Of a stretch of 64,000 bases of DNA, positions 1 to 9,500 are shown piece after piece. The notes beneath the pieces are model-generated. The model was given only the letters and a program-made list of their open reading frames with translations. It did no database searches and had not been told where the DNA came from. Origin of the DNA: Galbula dea. Lineage: Eukaryota; Chordata; Aves; Piciformes; Galbulidae. Made by a program: the position numbers and the translations under genes. The DNA is taken from positions 1,178,001 to 1,242,000 of the forward strand of contig VWZX01001949.1 in the NCBI GenBank assembly GCA_013399015.1. The letters are read 5' to 3'. Numbering within the stretch: position 1 is the stretch's first letter; every line of letters starts with the position of its first letter.

Positions 1-559
1 TGGGGCAGCCCCGAAGTGTTGTCACTCCCCTCATTCTTCCCTCCGCGGGTGGAGGATCCGCTTGGCTCCCCTGAGCTCAGAGCGAGCCGTATCGGCAGGC
101 AGCGCCTGCAGCCGCCCACCCGCCGCCTTTCCCCGGCGTACTTCATCCCCATCCTTCGCTCCTTCCTGCTCCGGCGGTGAAAGCAAACCCCCGCCGGGGG
201 CTGGGGATGCCCTCCCCCTCCTCTCCCTCCCCTCTAGCCGCAGCGGGGGAGGGGGGCTGTGATGCTGCAGGGGGATCCCCGGTTGTCGAGCGGGGTCTCC
301 TCTTCCGCCGGCTGCCGGGATCTCCCCGCTCGGCGGCGGAGGCTCCAGCGGCGGCTACTGGGGGCTGGCAACCGGAGATGAGGGTCGGGAGGGGGTGCCG
401 GTGAGGGACAGCCCCGCGGCGGAGGTGCCCCACGGTGTGTGGATGACCAGATACCCGGGGCTGGGGTATCGGGGGGCGGGCGCCCGGCTATTTGCTGGCT
501 GCATACAATGGGCCACTCCCTAACGTGAGGGCTCAGGGGGAGGCAGGAGCTGGGAGGAG

Positions 560-615
560 GAGGAAGAGGAGGCGGGGGGGTGGTGGTAGTGAGAGGAGGG
601 GGGAAGGGGATCGGG
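560..615 (+). promoter_or_regulatory. G-rich tract with G-quadruplex potential
   Basis: The + strand carries G runs at 574-580, 598-603, 606-609 and 613-615, with GG-containing spacers and purine-rich flanks. Four runs of three or more Gs meet the loose quadruplex rule, although the first loop is long at about 17 nt. It lies about 330-380 bp upstream of the KCNQ3 start. Whether it folds or has a role is inference. Confidence 0.5.
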
Positions 616-750
616 CATCGGGCTGGTAAATAAACTCCGCGATGATTTCCCTCCCTTGCGCCGGCCCAGGTACTCGCCGCGCTCCAGCCTCCTTGCTGCC
701 CGCCGGCCAGGATGACCTGATGGGGATGTGACTGCCTCCCCCACCCCATC

Positions 751-766
751 TTTTTTTTTTTTTTTT
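751..766 (+). repeat. T16 homopolymer
   Basis: Sixteen consecutive T lie inside the CpG island, just upstream of the TA/TATG microsatellite. The tract is likely length-polymorphic and may be a nucleosome-excluding poly(dA:dT) element in the promoter. Confidence 0.95.
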
Positions 767-780
767 ACCCCCTTTCCGTC

Positions 781-831
781 CATATATATATATGTATGTA
801 TGTATACATGTGTATATATATAAATACATAA
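781..831 (+). repeat. TA / TATG / TACA microsatellite near the start codon
   Basis: This is an alternating pyrimidine-purine tract: a TA run, then three TATG units, then TACATG, then a second TA run leading into TAAATACATA. It ends 109 bp before the KCNQ3 ATG and is the only strongly AT-rich stretch in the island. It contains the best TATA-box match of the promoter (814-825). It may lie just upstream of the transcript or inside its leader. Confidence 0.93.
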
Positions 832-872
832 AGAAATCATTTTTGGGGAGGAAGAGGCGGGGAGCTCGGATC

Positions 873-977
873 ATGGCCTTGGGGCTCCCGGGGCTGTCGC
901 CGCCGATCTGCAGCTCGCCTCCGGGGCCCGGCGGGGACGATGGGGCTGAAAGCTCGGCGCGGCGCGGCGGGCGGTAG
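873..977 (+). other. Upstream ORF overlapping the KCNQ3 start, out of frame
   Basis: The ATG at 873 has a strong Kozak context (A at -3, G at +4). It opens 34 codons ending with TAG at 975-977. The ORF runs past the KCNQ3 start at 940 in another frame, so ribosomes initiating here would terminate 35 nt inside the channel coding sequence. The same frame also has an ATG at 792, relevant only if transcription begins earlier. The peptide (Pro/Gly/Ser-rich) resembles no family I know. If this leader is transcribed, the uORF would lower KCNQ3 translation, since only leaky scanning would reach 940. That is inference. No expression evidence exists in the sequence. Confidence 0.55.
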
Positions 978-1280
978 CGCGGCCGGAGGGGCGGCGGCGG
1001 CGGCCGGAGGGCGGCGAGCGGCGACGGGCGGCGGTGGCGACCCCGAGCAGGGCTCGCTGGCCCTAGGCACCGGCGCAGACCGGGACGGGACGCTTCTGCT
1101 GGAGGGCGGCGGGAAGGAGGAGGGCGGCAAGCGGAGCCCGCCGGGGCTGGGGCTGCTGGCGAAGACCCCGCTGAGCCGCCCGGTGAAGCGGAACCATGCC
1201 AAGTACCGCCGCATCCAAACTTTGATCTACGACGCCCTAGAGCGACCCCGCGGCTGGGCGCTGCTCTATCACGCCTTCGT
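940..1280 (+). CDS. KCNQ3: KCNQ3 (Kv7.3) coding exon 1, N-terminal part
   Basis: KCNQ3 is a six-transmembrane voltage-gated K+ channel subunit. With KCNQ2 or KCNQ5 it forms the neuronal M-current channel of the plasma membrane. This exon gives 113 full codons plus two bases of codon 114, that is the cytosolic N-terminus and the first residues of S1. Residues 1-7 (MGLKARR) match the family start. Residues 8-33 are a Gly/Ala-rich low-complexity stretch that varies between species. Residues 40-57 include DGTLLLEGGG. Residues 71 onward (GLLAKTPLSRPVKRN, then AKYRRIQTLIYDALERPRGW, then ALLYHAFV) match KCNQ3 rather than KCNQ2/4/5 as I recall them. The ATG has A at -3 and G at +4. The exon stops at TTC GT|GTGAGT, a phase-2 junction splitting a Val codon. 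Voltage sensor, pore and calmodulin-binding helices lie on later exons outside the window. Confidence 0.96.
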
Positions 1281-1289
1281 GTGAGTAAC
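1281..1289 (+). other. KCNQ3: KCNQ3 exon 1 splice donor
   Basis: GTGAGTAAC follows directly after the conserved S1-start peptide and fits the U1 donor consensus. Open reading frame continues only a few bases (GTG TGA) without splicing, so splicing here is required for a channel product. Confidence 0.93.
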
Positions 1290-1644
1290 GCGGGCGCGCA
1301 GCCCCCGCGGAGCGCGGAGCGGAAGCGGGGAGCGGGATTGCCCCAGAGGTGCTTTCCCGGGCGGCGGGGACTGCCCCTGGAGCTGCCCCGAGGAGGTGTG
1401 CCTGGAGCTACCGTTTTGCTTTATCATTCTCGTCTCAAGGCGCTCCGCGGAGCACGCTCCAGAACCGAGGAGGGAGAATGGCAAGGGGCTTATTATAGGG
1501 TGTGTTGCTAAGTGTTCTTAATGATGTTTTTCTGTCGTCGGGTTCTCCAAACCGAGCGGCTTCTTTTAAGTCCGCGTCTCTCTTGCATGTACACCACTCT
1601 CCTTGCCTTGGAGCGGCATGCCCGAGCCGGTGTGTCTTAGACCC

Positions 1645-4600
1645 TGGAAAAGGGATGCTAGGAAGACCAAGCTCTCAGCAGTTTTAAGGCTCGAAGTGCT
1701 CAGGGAAGACGCTGCCTGCTGCAGTTCACCCTAGAGCATTGCGTGCAATTAAACTAGCTGTTAGGAACCCCGAGTGAACCGACTCTTGCAATAGTTGAAA
1801 GTATCGTATTTTGGTCCAGTAAGTGTCACCCTGCAGTGCATGAAACCGGAACGCTGCAGCACTGCCAGCCAGAAAGTTCAACTGGCCACAAGTGAACCGG
1901 GATGAAACAAACTCATTTTGTGGCCCAAAGATGACGAGTTAATGACCACTGGTTTGCATTCCTAACAATTCTCTTCCCTTTTCTTAAGGTATATAAAAAA
2001 ATAAGTCTGTTTGCAGCATAGAATGGGGTTGGCAGAGTCCTATTAAAATAAATGTGAATTTTATTTTTATGAATGTGTTTGAAACCCTAAGGGATTATCC
2101 GTGATCACAGTGTTACTGTTTTTTTTTAATGTTGTGGCATGTACTAAGCTCTATGTGATAGAGGATTTAAGCAGTGATTTCTGAAATTGGTTTATTTGCC
2201 CAAGACAAAGTGTTGTAGGCTGCGTGGGCTGTGAGCCTGGAGCTGGATCTTGGGAAATCCTGACCATTGCTGTAATCTTTGTGCTTGCAAATAAACATCA
2301 TGAGTGTAGGGCTCTGATTTTACCTTCAGGCAAATTTCTTGTTAATGTTTGCAGGGATTTAGCCCTGGGCAAGGACTAAAAGCCTTCACTATTGAAGTGT
2401 TGCTGTGTACCACTCATTGCTGTTCCCCTCTTTTCAGTGTCTTCATAAAGTGAATCTTGGGACATAGGTTGCAGCTTTCCATCTTAATTTCTATGAAAAT
2501 GTGGACACTGGATGCTGTGATGCTTTTCCTGTTCTTTCTCCCATTTTTGCAGTAGGAAAACTTGTGCTAGCAGGCAGGGAGTGATGGCTTTTGGGGTGTG
2601 TTACACTGGGAAGACTCTTTGGCCTGGAGCTTGCTGTTTGATTGAGCTAGCTATTGCATAATGCTACTGCTTCTTTGGGGAGAGCCATGTCTGAACAGAG
2701 GAGCACCTCATTTATCCTATTTTGCTCAGCTCACACACACTTTTTAAGTGAGGCTTTAGCACATGCCAGAGTGTTAGAAGTAGTTGGCATCTCTCCATGG
2801 TCAGCTGTGGCAGCTGGGTCAAATCCATGGTCAGGCTTATTTCTGGATGTAAGTGATAGGACAGTGGATAAGCCTAGAGAGGCTCAGGTGAGCTGAGAGA
2901 TTCACACTTATTTACAGTAGTATAAAAATATCCTAATGACAACATTAATTTTATATCTGTCTAGATGTGTGGTTAACCTTAAGATCCTTATGCCATATAG
3001 ATCATAGAATGGGAAAAAAATCACTTGTGTTTGTAAGGTTTGTTCTTTCTTAGGAGTGGGCCTGACAGTCTATATGGCCAACTTCTCTTTGGTCACTATT
3101 CAGTCCTGTAAAACCGGGATGCGAGTCCCACTCTCACTAACAGTCTTGGTGAGATGAACGATGCCAAATTCAACATTAATGAAGAAAACACTTTTAGGTG
3201 TCCTTAGCCTTAAAAGAAGTAAAATACACAAGTCCTGGTCTGTCAGCACAGCACAGACATCCCATCCGTTCCCAGGAAACCCAGAGGGGCTTAGCAGTTC
3301 AAGGCCGCTGTTGTCCACACTGTGTTTCTCTTCAGCCTCAGCTCCTTCTGAACTCAGCAGAACCTTGTAGGCTCTTGGATCAAACCTTAGAAAATAAATC
3401 TGTTGAAAGTGATGGAAGAGTATTCTGAGCACTTTCTGACAGGCTTCAGAGCTCTTTCCTGTGACTGGAGAGTGGTAACTTGCTTGAGACCAGGATCAGT
3501 GCTGTGGGGAAACAGCGCCTAAGTTGATATCCAGCATTTTTGTTCTTGCTTTTGAATGAGTTGTCTTTTAATCTTTTTCTTTTTGATAAGGAATCTCCCT
3601 CACGCTGGAGGTGATGCTATGGCTCTGTGTAGTGGCATCCCAGCAGTCCCCCAGTGCTTCTTTCCACATAGTTTACACTTTCCCTTGGGTAGGTGAGAGA
3701 TTGCCAGCCTTTCCATAAAATCTACAAATTTTCAAGAAAGGTCCCATTTATTTTAATGACATTACACTTTGTCTAAGTCTTCTGGGTAAGTGCAGTAAAT
3801 ACTGTGGAACCAAAATTAAGAGTAAGAAAGTTGCTTTCATATACAAAACATTAGAAACAAGCAGCTGAGAGACAAAAAGGATTGCAGCATGGATGGGTGT
3901 AATTAATTCCTTATAGATCCCAGCATTCAGAGGTGTTTAGTGAAGAGATGATAAAAAAGTGCTCCAGTGGTGTGTATATCCCAGGATTTAGGAGGTGGGA
4001 AGCTGCTGTTGGGTGGGGGTAGGAAGGGTCTTTGCAAAAGCTTTGGATGCCAGAACTTTTAAAAGGATTGTACAGATGGGATCTTGTTAAATTGTACAGT
4101 GATGCCCATATGACTGCAAAGGGGTCATGATCCTTTGTGTATCTAACATGCACATAAATAAAGTTTGATGCAGTGCCTGTTGCAAACAATCCAGTTTAGG
4201 TGGGATTAGGTCTACTGAAATTATTCGATCTCTTGAAATAATTCTGTGAGAATGCACAAACATGATCAGACCCTACCAAGCCCTAGGGACAAAGATGAAA
4301 GGTAGAAAGTATGGCAATTTTAGTGTTCAGCTTTCACTGGCAGTGATTTACAGCAAGTGACATGAGATATTTTCCTTGAGATTCTTTGTCCTTTCTTGTT
4401 CTGCACCAGTGAGTTTGTCCAAGACTATCCGTATAGCATAGAGAAAGGTGATTTAGTCCTGAAGAAGCTGACTCTGTTTCCTCCACCATCTGAAAACATT
4501 TATTCTCTGGCAGCTCTGCTTGACATGAGATTCATGTAACACACAAGAATTTCTACTCTGCTAGGACACCAGGGTCTAGAAAGTTCTTGGCAGTATGGCA

Positions 4601-6495
4601 ATATCTTAATGGTGTAGTTGGTTGTAGAAAATTGATTTTCCCATGAAAAAAAATCCACCTCTGTAAAGCTAAACTCCTGTTGAACATTTTCAGTAGAAAA
4701 AAATAAATACAAAAATCTGTTTTAAACTTTGAGGCTTTTAATTTGGAAATGTCTCTTGGAGGTTGCAGGTCAGGCTACAGTCTCTCCCTGATTTTTTCTT
4801 AGCTGGTGTCCCTGTGTGTATAACTGTTGTTCCCATTACGTACTGTCGTCTGCTTTGTGTTGAGCAGTGCAATATATTGCAGGGTATCCCTGTGGCTGTG
4901 CCTTGTAAGATATGTATTTTGGCCAGGGAAAGAAACTTGAGGCCTCTTCTCCTCCATGAGCCATCCAAATGCTTTATTTATGCACACAAGTGTAAAAGAA
5001 TCAAATGAAAAATTGAAAACAAGTAAGATTTTGATTTTCCAGTTTATTTTTAATTGTAAGCACAAAATATTTGGTGGATAATGGACAGAGTCTGGAAAGG
5101 TAATAAAATACAGATCAAGTCTGCAATTCCAATTTGTGGAAAAAATTCAACCTGACTTAAAAGAGTCTGGAGGAGAAGTAGCTAGGAGATACTCTCATTT
5201 TCATACCATGTTCTGAGACCACTGCAACCTTTATTTTTATGGAAAAATAAGACTAGGAAAAGATTTGGAATTAGATTATCTTTTCTGGGAAAATGTACGA
5301 TGTTGGCTGCGCTCTGCTGATGTAGATCTCCACAGTGTACCTGCTGATGCGAGTGGGGAAACCATGGGGAAGTCTTGAAAACACTTCCCTATTTGCCATG
5401 AAATCTTCTTAATACCTGGAATAAGAAGAGGAGGCAGAGTCATGCGATCCATCAAATTGTCAGTATTTCTGGGAAGCACTGGCAAGCACCTCTTGCATGA
5501 CTGATCGTAGGTGGGTTGTTTGCAGAAAAGAGTGTCATGGGACTTGGGGAACAGGTTGAAGGTCTGTGGGCTTTCCAATATTTTCCTCTTTGCCCTTTAG
5601 AAGATGATGTGCTCCTCCACCAGCCTGTGTCAGCCATCTGGGGTGAGATGGGAATAGGCTCGGGGTAAAAAGGACAAATACTTCCTTGGCCCATTTGGCA
5701 TGGACTTGTCTCTGAGTGAGTCCCTGCAGCAGCAAAGCAAACCTTGTCCATTAGCAAGTGCCCTTTGCTTATGTATTCACCAATATGAGTTCTGTTTTAA
5801 TTATTTATGCTAATTCATCGTAATGCACTGATAAATATTCTGCAGTATACTTTGTAAAAAATAATGAAGTCTTAGTCATTGGAGACCTCACCACACACCT
5901 GTGATACTGCATCTCCATTGAGGCTTGCAGAATCTGCCCTCGGTTTGTGTGTGGTTTGGTGAGATGTGACTGCATCTCAAGCACCGGGATCAGCTGAGAT
6001 CACAGGCTGTGGTCACTGGCTGCTGAAAGCTGGAGTTTGCTGATGGGAAAGAGAAAGAGCAGCAGAGCCTGGGGAAGCCACAGGCTGTGTAATGTGAGCA
6101 GCTTGAGATCCTCAACCATAGCTTTGAAGTAATTTCAGCAGCTGGCATGTTCCCAACGCTTGTTTAAGCACCCAAACTACTCTGAAATTACAGACTTGGC
6201 CCTTTGGTGGGAATAACTGTGTTTTCACCTACAGCCTCATACCTCCTTGCTAGGACATCGGTACTAACAGCAAAACCCTCTCCCAGAGCAGGTCCCCGGG
6301 AGCTGGGTCGGTCAGCCTGTGTGCTTGGTGTTGCCATGGCTACGCCGCTCACTTGCTGAGTTTTGGTGCTACTAGTGCCTGCTCGATGGTCTCGTGGGAG
6401 CTGCAGGCACACAGCTGCTTGTAACACAAGTATGCACCTCAGTGTCTTCCTCAGCTCCTGGGGATGCAGGTCCCCGAGTGCCCTCCTGCAAGTGC
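1645..6495. other. Intronic unique sequence, no gene seen
   Basis: The sequence is AT-rich with rare CpG. ORFs up to 110 codons occur on both strands but lack any recognisable domain and show no splice-bounded coding pattern. No confident transposable element was recognised. Short strings such as the one near 3003 (ATCATAGAATGGG) recall a CR1 tail but are too short to call. Confidence 0.6.
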
Positions 6496-6555
6496 AATCA
6501 CAGAATATTAGGAGTTGGAAGGGACCTCGAAAGATCATCTAGTCCAACCCCAGTC
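6496..6555 (-). mobile_element. CR1 LINE 3'-end fragment
   Basis: Reading + strand, AATCACAGAATATTAGGAG, then TTGGAAGGGACCT, then AGATCATCTAGTCCAACCCC is the reverse complement of the avian CR1 3' terminus. The element therefore lies in minus orientation. Only the terminal ~60 bp is clear. Beyond about 6555 the similarity fades. CR1 is the dominant LINE of bird genomes and is usually 5'-truncated, as here. Confidence 0.88.
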
Positions 6556-9500
6556 TTGTCTGGATGGGTATCAAGATCCACCATAGCTGGTGATGCACAA
6601 GGGAGGGCCTGAGGTATGGGCTAACACCAGTGCTGCCAGCAACAGCAAAGACTCAACGGATGGTCTTCAGTGCTGTCAGCTCAGCCCAGGAATAAGCCTC
6701 TCAGAAAGAAGTCATAACCTCTGGTATAATTTCTGTAAAACTGAACAGTCTCAAATCTCATTGTTTTGCTGAGAGGTGACACCCTCCAGCAGATAATGGA
6801 TTTCTTTGTTTTTGAGAAACTTGGTAGTGAAGAGTAGCACCATCTCAGTGCTACTGCAGCAGTCCTGGAGGCACTGTCAGCAGTAAAGCCCAGGACTAGA
6901 CTTATCACAGTATCTTCAGGACAGCAGCTGGGAGTCTGGTTGGAGGTACCACTCAGTTCGTAGAAGACATGTCAGTTTCTTCATGTGTTTCTCTCTGCCC
7001 CTCATAGCAAACATCTGATCATCATGGGGCATGGCAGGGTCTGGGCACCTCTTGGTCAGCTGCTGGGTGGAGAGGCCATATGGGTTTTACTTCTTTTTTA
7101 ACCTGAGGTGGAGATTAGAGATATGTTTCAAAAATGAGCAGGGAAACATTTTCCATACTTACTTTACTCTTTTTGGCACAGAATATAGAAGCATTCAACA
7201 CAAATGTAATAGGAAAACTAGTAACTAAAGACTGCATATTAACAGCTGGATTAAAAAATCCTCACATTCTTATAACACCAGTTATATACCACCATGTGCT
7301 TGAGTGTGTGTGAGTGAACATGAAGGTGCTCAGAACTTCCTACTTCTCCCAAACATCATCTCAAAAACTACACATCTAACATCTTTCTGTTCTTTCCTTG
7401 GGGCTCCCTCACTTCAAATTTCACTTGACTAAATTGTCTTTATTTATAAGCTTGGCCAATATACAAACCTGTTCATGTGTGTGAAGCACAATTCTGTACC
7501 TCTTGGTCAGTAAAAAGGCCTTTCCAGCTTTGAGATGTGTGGGCAAGGTCAGGTGATGGAATGCATATTCCAGGACAAGATGTAGACTTGAGTAATTTGG
7601 ATCTAATTTAACAGCTGTAAGAAATTTTCCAAATGAAATCAGTCAAGTGAGTGTTAAGATCATTTATATCTTGTTTAAAAACATAGTAGATTGATGACCT
7701 TAGACATAGCCAGGGAGTTTGGTGGTTGGGTACTACCGTGATCAGCCTTGCATAGCATAAATAAATTATGATGTTTATTCTTTTATTTAATAATGCTATA
7801 TTCCATTTTTGTGCATGGAACTTTACAGGAAGAATGGAACCACAGAGACATTGCATCTGCTATTGCTTCTGGCAGATAGTGTATTAAATGGGATAACTTA
7901 AATATTAATAGCTTTACAAGGAGTATGGTCCACAAGAGCTGTTAAGTATATGTTACTTTCCATCTTAGGATGATAGCTGGGAAACAGAATTTCTGTGCAA
8001 AGAGGGATGTGTCCAGGGACATTTAGGTTCATGGTAACCCCATTTTGAAAAAGGCACTTTGGGAGAACTTTCAGGCTGGAAATCTGTAAAAGACCTTCCC
8101 CAGCCTTAAAGCGAGCAAACTACTTAAGAGCATGTTTAATTTAGAGCAAGTGAAAGGTTCCACTCATGTTAGGAGGAATGTATCCAAGGTGACCATGAGG
8201 TCTTCTGAAGCAGAAGAGTAGAACTGAGATTTAGTGGAAAGCAGAACTAAGTATCATCATCTTCCTCTGCACAATCAACTTGGTGCTCTACTTGGGCCTG
8301 GTGAGATGCTCCTAAGCTACTTTCTCCACAGAATCCCTCACAGGCCTTCATCCCTTCCTTAATAGCCATCCCTGGTTCAGGACAACACCTTGACCTCCTT
8401 AGAGGTTCTGCCTTTTGCTCATTTGTGTGGATTTTAAAAACCACACTGATGTGGAGTTGCATATCTTCAACACTGCTGAGTTTCAGTTTGAAGAGTTGCT
8501 GAGGCCCTGGCAGGAGAAGCAACCAGTGTTTCTTGAGGTGCCATGTGCTTTCACTCCCTTCTCCTACAGGCATTAATCTTGCCAAAGCCTTTCTTACTTT
8601 ACCTTTTCTAGGTTGCTGGTATGTGGTGGTGGAGCATTTCAGGTCCATTGTATGGTAGTGGCAGTGGAGGAATCCTGATCCTGTCTGGGTTGGTTATTGT
8701 CTTTTGCCTCTGTATTTTGTAAATACAGAGAGTCTAAAATTTTCTCCTTTCAGTGGGGATGGAGGAGAAACAAGTACAGCTGTTGAGGGACTGATAGTGA
8801 AATCCCCAAAGCACACAGTGGGGAGCTGCCCACCAGGGTCTCTTGCAGTGCAGCATCAGCTCTGCTTATCTTTGTTCTCGTCATGCCTCTCCGTGCACTG
8901 TTCAGAGCATTTATGAGAAGGGATTACACCCTGAGAAGGGAATGTCAAGAGCAGCTGATTGAAATTGCAGGGGAATTAATTTAGGAAGGTAATTACAAGA
9001 ACTGGAATTTGCTATTCTACCTTTGTTAACATTGCCACTCCTGTGAGATGTGCTGGAAGAATTTCAATGCACGCAACTGACTGAGGGTCCCTGATCAGAC
9101 CTCAGATACTGTCTGTGCAGTGGCATCAGAAGCATAGGGCCACTGCACAGGACCATCCTTGCACTGCAGATGTGGCAGCAGCTTTTCTCATGACTAGAGT
9201 AGTCATTACATATGTCTGGACTAATTGGCAAAGATATGCTGGGGATGTTCGTGAGCTTACTGGATGACCTGAGAAATGACTTTAGTCTGAGACAAATAAG
9301 TGATTTGGCACACATCAGATGTTGCCAAAAACCTGGGACCACTCCCAGTAGAGGTCTGTGTGTGTTTCCCTGTTTTGGAGGCAAGTGAAGTCACTGATAT
9401 GGATGCTGGTCACACCAGCTGGCTTCATGGACTGAGAGCAGGACTGAGCATCATTGGGTTACTACAATAGACATAATCATCATATGTGAGATCTTACCAC

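Larger units (their letters stand above)
1..939 (+). promoter_or_regulatory. KCNQ3: KCNQ3 proximal promoter and 5' leader (TSS not fixed)
   Basis: This is the sequence immediately upstream of the KCNQ3 start codon. GC boxes of the Sp1 type are visible at 473-481 (GGGGCGGGC) and 854-862 (GAGGCGGGG). TATA-like strings are at 627-634 (TAAATAAA) and 814-825 (TATATATATAAA). The second, if used, would place transcription start near 845-855 and give a leader of roughly 90 nt. CpG-island promoters often start diffusely, so this is only a possibility. KCNQ genes are reported to be activated by Sp1 and repressed by REST. I see only a half-like match to the REST site (GGACAGCCCC at 406-415), not a full element. 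Confidence 0.75.
1..1640. promoter_or_regulatory. KCNQ3: CpG island spanning the KCNQ3 promoter and exon 1
   Basis: Base composition is very GC-rich and CpG-dense from the window start to about 1500. It fades by about 1640 into the AT-rich, CpG-poor sequence that fills the rest of the window. Such an island around a first exon is typical of vertebrate neuronal and housekeeping promoters. The left edge lies outside the window. The only AT-rich interruption is the T run and TA/TATG microsatellite at 751-831. Confidence 0.9.

Noticed and set aside
401..420. REST (RE1) site in the KCNQ3 promoter
   Set aside because: Only the GGACAGC half is matched. The TTCAGCACC half is absent at the expected spacing.
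234..749. 171-codon minus-strand ORF in the CpG island
   Set aside because: Pro/Ser/Arg-rich chance ORF caused by GC-rich, stop-poor sequence. No domain, and it lies over the KCNQ3 promoter.
837..1214. 125-codon minus-strand ORF opposite KCNQ3 exon 1
   Set aside because: It is the antisense shadow of the KCNQ3 coding exon, rich in Pro and Arg because of the GC-rich codons on the other strand.
1281..1511. 76-codon + ORF directly after the KCNQ3 donor
   Set aside because: It begins at the splice donor in CpG-island intron sequence, has no homology I recognise, and the good GTGAGT donor argues that it is intronic.
2995..3030. ATCATAGAATGGG as a CR1 start in reverse orientation
   Set aside because: Followed by an A run and unrelated sequence instead of the TTGGAAGGGACC block.
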